A DNA stretch of 64,000 nucleotides from Bog-756 sp963806455 (GTDB lineage Bacteria; Actinomycetota; Acidimicrobiia; Acidimicrobiales; RAAP-2): positions 248,001 to 312,000 of the forward strand of contig CAWDXZ010000005.1 in the NCBI GenBank assembly GCA_963806455.1. Reading direction: 5' to 3'. The position numbers were made by a program, and so were the translations under genes. Below, piece after piece: positions 17,234 to 26,090 of the stretch; position 1 is the first letter of the stretch, and the number at the start of each line of letters is the position of its first letter. Under the pieces are notes generated by a model. That model was not told the DNA's origin. It saw only the letters and a list, made by a program, of their open reading frames with translations, and did no database searches.

Positions 17234-18511
17234 ATGGAGCCCCGATCCGTTCTGGAACTGGAGGAGATCGACCTCTCGGACCTGGCCTTCTGGGAGCGGC
17301 CGTGGGCGGAGCGCGAGGGAGCCTTCCAGCTGCTGCGCCAGCAGCGCCCGCTGGCCTTCTTCGAGGAGCCGGACATCATGGGGTCCTCCCCGCTGGCTCC
17401 GCCCCCCGGTCCGGGGTACCGGGCCGTCACCCGTCATGCCGACGTCGTCGAGATCAGCCGCCATCCCGAGATCTACTGCTCGGGCCAAGGCGCGGTCAGC
17501 GTGCTCGACATGCCGACGGAGATGGTCGAGTACTTCACCTCCATGATCTCCACCGACAACCCGCGCCACGCCCGCCTCCGACGGATCGTGTCGGCGGCCT
17601 TCAACCCCCGCCGCATCAAGAGCATCGAGCAGTCCATAGAGGACGTCGCCGTCCGGGTCATCGAACGGGCGGCCGGGCTCGGGGGTTGTGACTTCGTCAC
17701 CGAGATCGCCTCGCCCCTGCCCCTCGAGATCATCTGCGACATGATGGGCATCCCCGCCTCCGAGTACCCCACCGTGTTCCGCTGCTCCAACGTCATCCTC
17801 AGCAGCGGGGACCCCGAGTACATCCCCGAGGGCAGCGACCCGGTGATGGCCTTCATCGAAGCCGGGCAGGAGCTGACCGGGCTGATGAACGAGCTCGGGG
17901 CCAATCGGGCCGGCCATCCCACTGACGACCTGACGACGGCGCTTATTACCACCAACATCGACGGCGAGGCGCTGACCCAGGCCGAACTGGCCTCCTTCTT
18001 CATCCTGCTGCTGACGGCGGGCAACGAGACGACCCGGACGGCCATCGCCCACAGCTTGCTGGTGCTGACCGAGCACCCCGACCAGCGCGAGCTCTGGCGG
18101 TCCGATCCCACCGGCATCGGCGCCACCGGGGTCGACGAGATCGTCCGGTGGGCCTCGCCGGTCATCTGGATGCGACGCACGGTGGTCGAGGACACCGAGC
18201 TCTCCGGCGAGGAGCTCCACCCCGGGGACAAGGTGCTCCTCTTCTACAACTCGGCCAACCGGGACGAGGCGGTGTTCGACGACCCGTACCGCTTCGACGT
18301 CCGCCGCGACCCCAATCCCCATGTCGGGTTCGGGGCGGCCGGACCCCACTTCTGCCTCGGGGCCCACCTGGCCCGGCGCGAGGTGGACGTCATGCTGCGC
18401 CAGCTCCTCACGCGGCTGCCAGACATCGAGCCGGCCGGGGAGCCCGACCGGCTGCGGTCCAGCTTCATCAACGGGATCAAGCACCTCCCGTGCCGGTACT
18501 CACCCCGCTGA
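17234..18511 (+). CDS. Cytochrome P450
   Basis: This protein of about 425 residues is a bacterial class I P450. It has the I-helix AGNETTRTAIAHSL, the K-helix ExxR in DEIVRWASPV, and the heme loop FGAAGPHFCLGAHLARREVD with the thiolate Cys. The sequence resembles actinobacterial sterol and lipid hydroxylases of the CYP125/CYP124/CYP142 type (TDNPRHARLRRIVSAAFNPR, VIWMRRTV), but the substrate cannot be read from sequence. A GTG at 17225 is an alternative start. No ferredoxin or reductase gene lies beside it, so redox partners are unlinked. It follows the siroheme gene on the same strand with a 51-base gap. Confidence 0.95.
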   Translation: MEPRSVLELEEIDLSDLAFWERPWAEREGAFQLLRQQRPLAFFEEPDIMGSSPLAPPPGPGYRAVTRHADVVEISRHPEIYCSGQGAVSVLDMPTEMVEYFTSMISTDNPRHARLRRIVSAAFNPRRIKSIEQSIEDVAVRVIERAAGLGGCDFVTEIASPLPLEIICDMMGIPASEYPTVFRCSNVILSSGDPEYIPEGSDPVMAFIEAGQELTGLMNELGANRAGHPTDDLTTALITTNIDGEALTQAELASFFILLLTAGNETTRTAIAHSLLVLTEHPDQRELWRSDPTGIGATGVDEIVRWASPVIWMRRTVVEDTELSGEELHPGDKVLLFYNSANRDEAVFDDPYRFDVRRDPNPHVGFGAAGPHFCLGAHLARREVDVMLRQLLTRLPDIEPAGEPDRLRSSFINGIKHLPCRYSPR

Positions 18512-18536
18512 ACGCCCCGTGGGCCGGACCCCCCGG

Positions 18537-19007
18537 TCAGGGCTTGGCCACCATCAGGGCGGCCGCCGCCACCAACAGGACCACCACGCCGCCGGCCGCC
18601 CCCGCCACCACCAGGCAGCGCCGTCCGAGTCGGGCGGAGGTCGTCGGGGCGGCCACCTCGCACTGGAGTCGCCGCTCCGCCGGCCACAGGACCATCTCGG
18701 CCAGGACGGCCGCCCCGGCCCACAGCAGGATGCCGCCCAGCACCCAGCCGTCGGCATAGGACCAGTCGCCGCCGCTCAGGGCCATCAGGGCCACCCCGAA
18801 CACTGGTACCAGGAAGAGGGCCCGTCCGGCCCAGTTCACCCCGGGCCGGTAGTAGCGGCGCACCCCCGACGACGGTGGGCCCGGTCGCCGGAGGACCAGT
18901 GCGTACCCGCCGGCCAGCGCCACCACGCCCAAGCCCGCCAGGGCGCTCAGCACGTGGGCCAACAGGACGATGTCGTAGACGGCGTCCCGGGCGTGGTCGA
19001 TCGTCAT
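18537..19007 (-). CDS. Integral membrane protein, DUF2269-like
   Basis: About 156 residues with four hydrophobic segments: IVLLAHVLSALAGLGVVALA, then ALFLVPVFGVALMALSG, a WVLGGILLWAGAAVLAEMVL helix and a C-terminal VVVLLVAAAALMVA helix. The first helix begins with a His in a lipid-facing position, as in DUF2269 and related four-helix proteins of unknown function. The start is set at 19007; 19031 is an in-frame alternative. It converges on the P450 gene with a 25-base gap. Confidence 0.6.
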   Translation of the reverse strand: MTIDHARDAVYDIVLLAHVLSALAGLGVVALAGGYALVLRRPGPPSSGVRRYYRPGVNWAGRALFLVPVFGVALMALSGGDWSYADGWVLGGILLWAGAAVLAEMVLWPAERRLQCEVAAPTTSARLGRRCLVVAGAAGGVVVLLVAAAALMVAKP

Positions 19008-19229
19008 CGGGGGCGGGACGCCTACGGTCATCAGGGGGATTCTGGCATCCGGGGACGGGCACGCCGCCGACCCTGGCACCTCTCGCGGGCCGGCAATTGC
19101 TACGTTAGTGACAGGGCTTCCGCCAGAGCCTGGCCATCGGGACCAGGGACGGGTGCCGAAGACTGGAGTGGTGGCAACGGGCGTGCGTACACGGACAGGA
19201 CAACCGCAAAGGGGTGAGGCGCCCTTCTG

Positions 19230-20222
19230 ATGAACCAGCTGCGTCTCGACCCTCTTACCGGTCGCTGGGTGGTGGTGAGCACCGACCGGGCCAACCGGCC
19301 CAAGGCCTTCGCCCCCCGCATCGCGTCGATCCAGGCCGATACCTCCCGACCCTGCCCGTTCTGCCCCGGCAACGAGGAGAGCGTCACCCCGACCCTCGAG
19401 ACGGCCGGCCCCGACGGCACCTGGCTGGTCCGGGTGGTGCCCAACCGCTACCCGGCCTTCGAGGGCAACGCCCCCTTCGTCGTGACCAACCGCGGGCCGG
19501 TCTTCACGCAGGCGACCGCAGGTGGCACCCATGAGGTCCTGGTGCTCTCGCCCAGCCACCAGAACTCGTGGTCCATGCTGAGCGACGAGCAGACCACCGC
19601 GGTCATGGCCGCCCTCAGCGAGCGCATCCAGGAGCACGCCGACATCCCCGGGCTGCGCTACAGCCAGGCCATCGTCAACGCCGGGCGCGAGGCGGGCGCG
19701 TCGATCGAGCATCCCCACGGGCAACTGCTCGGCATGTCCTTCGTCCCCCGGGAGCTGGTCGAAGAACAGGCCGGCTTCGCCCGCTTCGCCGGTCGATGTC
19801 TTCTCTGCACCACGGTCGACGCCGAGGAGAACGTGAGCCACCGGGTCGTCTACGCCGACGAGCGGGTGCTGGTCATCTGCCCGTTCTGGAGCGGGTCCCC
19901 CTACGAGATGCTGGTCATCCCCCGAGCCCACGGTCCCCATCTGCACCACAGCCCGCCGAGCGACCTGGTGGCGGTGGGCAAGGCGTTGAAGGTGGCGCTC
20001 GGGAGCCTGCGGGACGTGCTCGGCGACATCGCCTACAACCTGGTCTTCCACTCGGCGCCCTACCGGGCCCCCGAGCCGTACCACTGGCATGTGCACGTGG
20101 TGCCGAAACTGGCCACCGTCGCCGGCTTCGAGCTGGGCACCGGGGTGCTCATCAACATCGTGAACCCCGAGCAGGCGGCCGAGGAGCTGGCCGTGCGGGT
20201 GCCGGTGGCCAACGCCGGCTGA
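19230..20222 (+). CDS. galT: Galactose-1-phosphate uridylyltransferase
   Basis: This 330-residue enzyme of the Leloir pathway exchanges UMP between UDP-glucose and galactose-1-phosphate. It belongs to the HIT superfamily: the active-site HPHGQ is at residues 161-165, with the zinc-binding Cys42/Cys45 pair (CPFC) near the N-terminus and a second cysteine region at GRCLLCTTVD. The C-terminal half carries YHWHVHVVPKL. The ATG at 19230 begins MNQLRLDPLTGRWVVVS, the typical family start. No galK or galE is adjacent. It converges with treS across a short palindrome. Confidence 0.95.
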   Translation: MNQLRLDPLTGRWVVVSTDRANRPKAFAPRIASIQADTSRPCPFCPGNEESVTPTLETAGPDGTWLVRVVPNRYPAFEGNAPFVVTNRGPVFTQATAGGTHEVLVLSPSHQNSWSMLSDEQTTAVMAALSERIQEHADIPGLRYSQAIVNAGREAGASIEHPHGQLLGMSFVPRELVEEQAGFARFAGRCLLCTTVDAEENVSHRVVYADERVLVICPFWSGSPYEMLVIPRAHGPHLHHSPPSDLVAVGKALKVALGSLRDVLGDIAYNLVFHSAPYRAPEPYHWHVHVVPKLATVAGFELGTGVLINIVNPEQAAEELAVRVPVANAG

Positions 20223-20233
20223 GGCCGCCCCTG

Positions 20234-20245
20234 CCGCCCGGGCGG
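20234..20245. terminator. Candidate bidirectional terminator between galT and treS
   Basis: A perfect 12-base palindrome, CCGCCCGGGCGG, sits between the convergent stops of galT and treS. It would form a short GC hairpin on both strands. There is no T-run, so intrinsic termination is only suggested. Confidence 0.35.
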
Positions 20246-20246
20246 A

Positions 20247-21998
20247 TCAGGCCAGCTCGAAGCACTCGGAGCCGTAGGGCGCCAGGGTGGCCGGATAGGG
20301 GTGGGCCCCGATCAGGGGGAAGGCCACCCGCCCCAGGAGCTCGATGGGTTGACGGCCGACCCAACGGCCCACGTGCAACTCGGCCGGCTGGGCCAGCCGG
20401 CTCAGGTTGTGCACGCAAAGGACCGGGTTCACCGGCCCGCGCTGGGGATGGTCGGGGGACGACCGCACGAACGCCAACACCGAGGGGTTGGCCGAGGCGA
20501 TCACCTCGAGCTCGCCCGTGCCGAAGACGGGGAACTCGCGGCGCACGGCCAGGATACGGCGCATCCAGTGCAGGAACGAGCTCGGGTTTCGCTGCTGGGC
20601 TTCGACGTTCACGGCGGTGAACCCGTACACCGGGTCCATCAACGGCGGCAGGTAGAGCTGGTGGAAGTCGGCCCGGCTGAACCCCCCGTTGCGGTCCGGG
20701 GTCCACTGCATCGGGGTACGCACCGAGTCACGGTCCCCCAGGTAGACGTTGTCCCCCATCTGGATCTCGTCACCGTAGTAGAGGACCGGGCTCCCGGGGA
20801 GGGTGAACAGCAGGTAGAAGAGGAGCTCGGACAGGCGGCGGTCCCGATCGAGCAGGGGCGCCAGGCGCCGGCCGATGCCCATGTGCCGTTTCATCCGGGG
20901 GTCCTTGGCGTACTCGGCGAACAGGTAGTCGCGCTCCTCCTCGGTGACCATCTCGAGGGTCAGCTCGTCGTGGTTCCGCAGGAAGATGGCCCACTGGCTG
21001 CTGCCCGGTGCCTCCGGCGTCTGGGCCAGTATCTCGGTGATCGGGTAGCTCTGCTCGCGCCGCACGGCCATGAACAGCCGGGGCATGAGCGGGAAGTTGA
21101 AACAGAGGTGGCACTCGTCGTCCTGCCCGAAGTAGTCGGCCACGTCGGCCGGCCACCCGTTGGCCTCGGCCAGCAGGATCCGCCCCGGATAGTTGGTGTC
21201 CAGTTCGGCGCGTACCCGTCGGATGAAGGCATGGGTCTCCGGCAGGTTCTCGCCGGTGGTGCCGTCCCGCTGGAAGAGGAAGGGGACGGCGTCGAGCCGG
21301 AATCCGTCGAGCCCGAGGTCGAGCCAGAAGCGGACCACGTCGAGCATGGCGTCGGCCACCTCGGGGTTGTCGTAGTTCAGGTCGGGCTGATGGGAGTAGA
21401 ACCGGTGCCAGTAGTACTGGTCCCGTTCGGGGACATAGGACCAGTTGGACTTCTCCACGTCGATGAAGACGACCCTGGCCTCGGGCCACCGCTGGTCGTC
21501 GTCGTTCCACACGTACCAGTCGGCCTTCGGGTTGTCCCGGCTCTGCCGCGACTCGAGGAACCACGGGTGCTGGTCGCTGGTGTGGTTGATCACCAGGTCG
21601 GCGATGACACGGATACCCCGGGCATGGGCCGCCTCGAGCAACCGCTTGAGGTCGTCGACCGTGCCGCTCTCGGGGTGCACCGAGTAGTAGTCGCTGATGT
21701 CGTACCCGCCGTCCCGGAGCGGGGAGGGATAGAAGGGGAGGAGCCACAGGCAGTCCACGCCGAGCCACTCGAGGTAGTCGAGCTTGGCGATCAGGCCCGG
21801 GATGTCCCCGGCCCCGTCGTTGTTCCCGTCGAAGAACCCTCGGATCAGCACTTCGTAGAAGACGGCCCGCTGGAACCACAGCGGGTCCTCCTCGGGTGGG
21901 GGCAATGGGGCCAGGTGTCTCCCGTGGGCGGTCAGACCCCCGATGGGGGCGAAGGGAAGCGACAGCCCGGCGATGCCCGGGTCGGACTCAACAGCCAC
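20247..21998 (-). CDS. treS: Trehalose synthase (maltose alpha-glucosyltransferase)
   Basis: This 583-residue GH13 enzyme interconverts maltose and trehalose. Motifs in order are RAVFYEVLIRGFFDGNNDG, GYDISDYY, DLVINHTSDQHPWF, GFRLDAVPFLF with the nucleophile Asp, LLAEANGWPADV with the general acid Glu, and FLRNHDELTLEM with the transition-state Asp. The GDRDSVRTPMQW segment and a C-terminal beta domain follow. The GTG start at 21998 gives a short unstructured N-terminus, as in mycobacterial TreS. Maltokinase, often fused or adjacent, is not seen nearby. It probably feeds glycogen-derived maltose into the compatible solute trehalose. Confidence 0.95.
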   Translation of the reverse strand: MAVESDPGIAGLSLPFAPIGGLTAHGRHLAPLPPPEEDPLWFQRAVFYEVLIRGFFDGNNDGAGDIPGLIAKLDYLEWLGVDCLWLLPFYPSPLRDGGYDISDYYSVHPESGTVDDLKRLLEAAHARGIRVIADLVINHTSDQHPWFLESRQSRDNPKADWYVWNDDDQRWPEARVVFIDVEKSNWSYVPERDQYYWHRFYSHQPDLNYDNPEVADAMLDVVRFWLDLGLDGFRLDAVPFLFQRDGTTGENLPETHAFIRRVRAELDTNYPGRILLAEANGWPADVADYFGQDDECHLCFNFPLMPRLFMAVRREQSYPITEILAQTPEAPGSSQWAIFLRNHDELTLEMVTEEERDYLFAEYAKDPRMKRHMGIGRRLAPLLDRDRRLSELLFYLLFTLPGSPVLYYGDEIQMGDNVYLGDRDSVRTPMQWTPDRNGGFSRADFHQLYLPPLMDPVYGFTAVNVEAQQRNPSSFLHWMRRILAVRREFPVFGTGELEVIASANPSVLAFVRSSPDHPQRGPVNPVLCVHNLSRLAQPAELHVGRWVGRQPIELLGRVAFPLIGAHPYPATLAPYGSECFELA

Positions 21999-22039
21999 CA
22001 GCGCACGCTACCTGAGCGCCCGCGGCGAGAGGCGCACAC

Positions 22040-23032
22040 TCAGGGCTTCTCCCCGCCCCCCCGGGCCGGAAAGGCGGCCAGCAACCGCTCGGCCGCCTCG
22101 TAGGGATCGAGGCTCCCGTCGAGCATGGACGAGACGATGGGAGCGTACCGGTCGGTGGCGGTCACCTCCTCGATCCGCTCGGCCATGCGGGCGAGCAGGA
22201 TCTGGCGGAACTCACGGTTCCGCCTTTCCCGGCGCCGGGCGTCGAGCGACCCCTGACCGATCTGGTGGTCGCGGTGCCGCACGACGGTGGCCCACAGCTC
22301 GTCGACGCCCTCCCCCGTGGTGGCCACGGTGTCGACGATGGGTGGCCGCCAGTCCCCCAGCTCGGTGAGGTCCAGCATCAGCTCCAGGTCCCGCCGGGTC
22401 TCGTTGGCACCGGGGCGGTCCGACTTGTTGATCACGAAGACGTCGGCGATCTCCAGCAGGCCCGCTTTGTTGGCCTGGATGGCGTCGCCCCAACCGGGGT
22501 TGACCACCACCAGGGTGGTGTCGGTGGCCTGGGCCACGTCCACCTCCTGCTGGCCGACACCGACCGTCTCGACCAGCACCACCGGCATTCCCACCGCCGA
22601 CAGGACCCGGATGGCATCGGGAACCGCCACCGAGAGGCCGCCGAGGTGGCCCCGAGCGGCCATCGACCGGATGAAGACCTGGTCATCGAGGGCGTGGCGC
22701 GGCATGCGCACCCGGTCACCGAGGATGGCCCCGCCCGAATAGGGCGACGAGGGGTCGACGGCCAGCACCCCCACCTGTCCGCCTCGGCCGAACCCCTCCT
22801 TCCGGCCCAGGGCCACCAGCCGGTCGGTCAGGGTGGACTTGCCCGCGCCGGGTGCTCCGGTGATCCCGATGGAGTAGGACTCGCCGCCCGCCTTGTAGGC
22901 CAGCCCGGCCACCTGGCGGGACGGCCCGCCCCCCCGTTCGACCAGGGACAGCAGGCGGGCCAGGGCCACCCGGTCGCCGCCCCGGGCCGCTTCGAACAGC
23001 GCCGCAGGATCTCGCGGAGGGGCCTCGGGCAT
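22040..23032 (-). CDS. meaB: Methylmalonyl-CoA mutase-associated GTPase MeaB
   Basis: This 330-residue G3E-family GTPase protects and reloads the adenosylcobalamin-dependent methylmalonyl-CoA mutase. The P-loop GAPGAGKST is near residue 60, followed by VLAVDPSSPYSGGAILGDRV, which is typical of MeaB/ArgK, then VETVGVGQQEVDVAQ (G3) and VFVINKSDRPGANE (G4). The C-terminal dimerisation arm includes LDARRRERRNREFRQILL. The mutase genes are not in the window. It lies 28 bases downstream of murA on the same strand and may be co-transcribed. Confidence 0.95.
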   Translation of the reverse strand: MPEAPPRDPAALFEAARGGDRVALARLLSLVERGGGPSRQVAGLAYKAGGESYSIGITGAPGAGKSTLTDRLVALGRKEGFGRGGQVGVLAVDPSSPYSGGAILGDRVRMPRHALDDQVFIRSMAARGHLGGLSVAVPDAIRVLSAVGMPVVLVETVGVGQQEVDVAQATDTTLVVVNPGWGDAIQANKAGLLEIADVFVINKSDRPGANETRRDLELMLDLTELGDWRPPIVDTVATTGEGVDELWATVVRHRDHQIGQGSLDARRRERRNREFRQILLARMAERIEEVTATDRYAPIVSSMLDGSLDPYEAAERLLAAFPARGGGEKP

Positions 23033-23060
23033 GGGCGACGAGCCTAGGGGGCGGACGGCC

Positions 23061-24365
23061 TCAGGCGCGCGTCACGTGCGCGCCGAGCGAGGCCAGCTTC
23101 GCGTCGAGATCCTCGTAGCCCCGCTCCACGTGGTGGGCGTCGCTGATCACCGTCTGGCCCTCGGCCACCAGGCCGGCCAGCACCAGCGCCGCGCCGGCTC
23201 GCACGTCGAAGGCCCGTACCGGTGCGCCGGACAGCCGTCCCACCCCCCGCACCACGGCATGATGGCCCTCGGTGCGGATGTCGGCGCCCATGCGGCGCAG
23301 CTCCTCCACGTAACGGAAACGGCCGAAGAAGAGGTTTTCGGTCACGATCCCGACCCCGTCGGCCACCGTGAGGAGCGTGACGAGCAGCGGCTTGTAGTCG
23401 GTGGCGAAGCCGGGGTAGGGCAGCGTGGCCACGTCGACCGACCGGAGCCGGTCGAGACCGTCCCGGGTGGCCCGGAGCCCGGCCGGCACCTGGTCGATGT
23501 GGATGCCGGTGGCGGTGAGCTTGCGGATGAGCATCTCCATGTGCTCGGGGCGCCCGTCCTCGATGACCACCTCGCCGCCGGCCAGCCCGGCGGCCACCAG
23601 GAAGGTGGCCACGACCAACCGGTCGGGGATGACCGAGTGGGTGGCGGGATGCAGCTCGTCGACCCCCTCGACCTCGATGCGGGAGGTACCTGCGCCGCTG
23701 ACGCGCGCCCCCATCGCGTTCAGGAACTCGGCGAGGTCCTTGACCTCCGGCTCACGCGCGGCATTTTCGATGACCGTCCGCCCCTTGGCCAGGGTGGCCG
23801 CCATCAGCACGTTGTCGGTGCCGGTGTGGCTGGGGTACTCGAGCACCACCCGGTTGGCCACCAGGCGGGGTCGGGACGCCACCGTGGCCTCGACCCGGCC
23901 CTCGACATAGCCGTGGGACGACTTGAACGACACGCCCATCGACTCCAGGGCGCGCAGATGCATGTCGATCGGTCGGGGCCCGAAGTCGTCGCCGCCGGGG
24001 AGCGAGACCCGTGCCCATCCCTGGCGGGCCAGCAGCGGCCCGAGCACGACCACCGAGGCCCGCATCCGCTCGACCAGCTCGTAGGGGGCCTCGGGGACCA
24101 CCTCGGCCGGAGTGGTCACCACCAGCTCGTCGGGGGTCCCCCCCCGCCGGACGTCCACCCCCATGGACCCGAGGACTTCGCCCATGATGTCGACATCGGT
24201 GATGCGGGGGACGTTGGTGAGCACGTGCCGGCCCTCGGCCAGCAGGCAGGCCGCCATGAGCTTGAGGACCGAATTCTTCGCTCCGCCGGCTCGTACGGTT
24301 CCCGACAGGGGCCCGTTGGGCTCGACCACGAATCGGTTCACCCCACAAGTATGGCCCGCCCGCAC
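23061..24365 (-). CDS. murA: UDP-N-acetylglucosamine 1-carboxyvinyltransferase
   Basis: This 434-residue enzyme transfers enolpyruvate from PEP to UDP-GlcNAc, the first committed step of peptidoglycan synthesis. GGAKNSVLKLMAACLL at the N-terminus carries the conserved Lys-Asn. The catalytic loop reads LPGGDDFGPRPIDMH: position 126 is Asp where most bacteria have Cys (Cys115 in E. coli). Asp at this site is known from mycobacteria and chlamydiae and makes the enzyme insensitive to fosfomycin. The start may be Met at 24365 or the in-frame GTG at 24341 (VNRFVVEPNG), which better matches family length. It is divergent from glpX. Confidence 0.96.
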   Translation of the reverse strand: MRAGHTCGVNRFVVEPNGPLSGTVRAGGAKNSVLKLMAACLLAEGRHVLTNVPRITDVDIMGEVLGSMGVDVRRGGTPDELVVTTPAEVVPEAPYELVERMRASVVVLGPLLARQGWARVSLPGGDDFGPRPIDMHLRALESMGVSFKSSHGYVEGRVEATVASRPRLVANRVVLEYPSHTGTDNVLMAATLAKGRTVIENAAREPEVKDLAEFLNAMGARVSGAGTSRIEVEGVDELHPATHSVIPDRLVVATFLVAAGLAGGEVVIEDGRPEHMEMLIRKLTATGIHIDQVPAGLRATRDGLDRLRSVDVATLPYPGFATDYKPLLVTLLTVADGVGIVTENLFFGRFRYVEELRRMGADIRTEGHHAVVRGVGRLSGAPVRAFDVRAGAALVLAGLVAEGQTVISDAHHVERGYEDLDAKLASLGAHVTRA

Positions 24366-24462
24366 CGGCCGGCCCGTTGATACCGGAGGGCGTCCGGGGC
24401 TCCGGTGCCCGTTGGCCGGTGGGGCCGGAGCGGGTCGGCGTCAGCCACTATCGTCGTCGTCC

Positions 24463-25458
24463 GTGAACGTCTCACCTCAGGCACCCGATCGCAATCTGGC
24501 CATGGAGCTCGTCCGGGTCACCGAAGCGGCGGCGCTGGCCGCCTCCCGGTGGATGGGACGAGGCGACAAGGAAGGGGCCGACGGGGCCGCGGTCAATGCC
24601 ATGCGCATCGTGCTGTCGACCATCTCGATGGACGGGGTCGTCGTCATCGGTGAGGGTGAGAAGGACAACGCCCCCATGCTCTACAACGGGGAGCGGATCG
24701 GGGACGGCAATCCTCCCAAGGCGGACATCGCCGTCGATCCCATCGACGGGACGACCCCGACCGCGCTCGGCCGGGGTGGGGCCCTGGCCGTGATCGCCGT
24801 GTCGGAGCAGGGCACCATGTTCGACCCGGGTCCCTGCGTCTACATGGAGAAGCTGGCCGTCGGCCCCCCGGCGGTCGGGACCATCGACATCACCCGGCCC
24901 ATCGAGGACAACCTGAAGGCGGTGGCCGAGGCCAAGGGGACCTCGGTACGGGACCTGGCCGTGGCCATCCTCGACCGGCCCCGCCACGCCGAGCTCATCG
25001 CCTCGGTGCGCGGCACCGGGGCCCGCATCCGGCTCCTCACCGACGGCGACGTGGCGGGTGCCATCGCCACCGCCTGGCCCGGCACCGGAGTGGACCTCCT
25101 GGTCGGCGTGGGCGGGACACCGGAAGGTGTCATCGCCGCCGCCGCCCTCAAGTCGATGGGCGGCGAGATCCAGGGCCGCCTGTGGCCCCGTGACGACGGC
25201 GAGCGTCACGCCGCGGTCGACGCCGGCTATGACATCGCCGCCGTCCTTGCCACCGACGACCTGGTGAAGGGCGACAACTGCTTCTTCGCCGCCACCGGGA
25301 TCACCGACGGCGAGCTGCTCCACGGCGTGCGCTACGACCAGCTCGGAGCGACCAGCCAATCGCTGGTGACCCGATCCAAGTCCGGTACCGTTCGGCTCAT
25401 CGAGGCCCGCCACCCGCTGCACAAGCTGGCCGAGTACAGCGCCATCGAGTTCGGCTAG
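24463..25458 (+). CDS. glpX: Class II fructose-1,6-bisphosphatase
   Basis: This protein of about 331 residues is the GlpX-type metal-dependent phosphatase of gluconeogenesis. Signatures are ELVRVTEAAALAASRWMGRG, then GEGEKDNAPMLYNGE, AVDPIDGTTPTALGRGGALA and VGGTPEGVIAAAALKSMGGE. The GTG at 24463 is chosen because it keeps the conserved APDRNLAMEL start; ATG at 24502 would remove it. Actinobacteria commonly rely on this class as their main fructose bisphosphatase. It converges with the atp operon across a hairpin. Confidence 0.95.
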   Translation: MNVSPQAPDRNLAMELVRVTEAAALAASRWMGRGDKEGADGAAVNAMRIVLSTISMDGVVVIGEGEKDNAPMLYNGERIGDGNPPKADIAVDPIDGTTPTALGRGGALAVIAVSEQGTMFDPGPCVYMEKLAVGPPAVGTIDITRPIEDNLKAVAEAKGTSVRDLAVAILDRPRHAELIASVRGTGARIRLLTDGDVAGAIATAWPGTGVDLLVGVGGTPEGVIAAAALKSMGGEIQGRLWPRDDGERHAAVDAGYDIAAVLATDDLVKGDNCFFAATGITDGELLHGVRYDQLGATSQSLVTRSKSGTVRLIEARHPLHKLAEYSAIEFG

Positions 25459-25467
25459 CTGTCATCC

Positions 25468-25499
25468 GGGAGCGGCCGTGGCCACCCCGGGGCGCTCCC
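25468..25499. terminator. Candidate terminator between glpX and atpC
   Basis: GGGAGCG at 25468-25474 pairs with CGCTCCC at 25493-25499 around an 18-base loop. It lies just after the glpX stop and before the convergent atpC stop. No T-tract follows on either strand, so the call rests on position and pairing. Confidence 0.4.
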
Positions 25500-25547
25500 C
25501 ACCCCGAGCGACCCCCGGAGCGGCGGGCGCCGGCGGATCCCGACCGG

Positions 25548-26072
25548 TCAGGCCGTGCCGCCGGCGGAGACTGTCGGGGCGCCGGTGTCGACCGCCTCCA
25601 TCCGCACCTCGGCTCGGCGCCGGGTCACCTCCGCCTCGACCAGCTCGGGATCGGCCTCCTCCTCCGCCGCACCGGCCGCCCGGCCCCCCGAGGCGCTCAG
25701 CTCGGCCACCCGGGCTTCGGCCGCCTCGAGGGCGGCCCGGGCCCGGCTGACGTCGATCTCGGCGGCCAGCTCGGCCACCCCGATGAGCAGGGTGACCCGG
25801 GTCCCGCTGGTCGGCTCTCCGTCGGCCTCGCCGCCGCCCTTGTCCTGGTCGACCTGGACGAAGCCCCCGTGGGTCGCCACCCGCTCCTCCTCGCCCTCGG
25901 CCCGGACCACCCGGACCACGCCGGGCTCCACCGTGCCGATCAGCGGGGCGTGCCCGGCCAAGAAGGTGATGTCGCCCTCGGCCGTCCGGAGCACGACCTC
26001 GGTGGCGAGCCCGTCGATCAGCACGCGCTCGGGCGTGACCAGATCGATGGCGAAGAGGTTGGAGTCAGGCAT
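25548..26072 (-). CDS. atpC: ATP synthase F1 epsilon subunit
   Basis: At 174 residues this is longer than the usual 120-140. The N-terminal beta sandwich is typical (FAIDLVTPERVLIDG, TFLAGHAPLIGTVEPG, HGGFVQV). The linker contains a Gly/Glu/Asp-rich insertion (KGGGEADGEP) and the helical C-terminus is extended with Ala/Glu-rich residues (SRARAALEAAEARVAEL). Epsilon couples rotation and restrains ATP hydrolysis. It is the last gene of the atp operon, 18 bases after atpD. Confidence 0.94.
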   Translation of the reverse strand: MPDSNLFAIDLVTPERVLIDGLATEVVLRTAEGDITFLAGHAPLIGTVEPGVVRVVRAEGEEERVATHGGFVQVDQDKGGGEADGEPTSGTRVTLLIGVAELAAEIDVSRARAALEAAEARVAELSASGGRAAGAAEEEADPELVEAEVTRRRAEVRMEAVDTGAPTVSAGGTA

Positions 26073-26090
26073 CGTGGCGGCCGGCCCCCG

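Noticed and set aside
20301..22103. A 600-codon plus-strand frame over treS
   Set aside because: It is the reverse complement of a clear trehalose synthase gene and has His/Gly/Val-rich low-complexity content.
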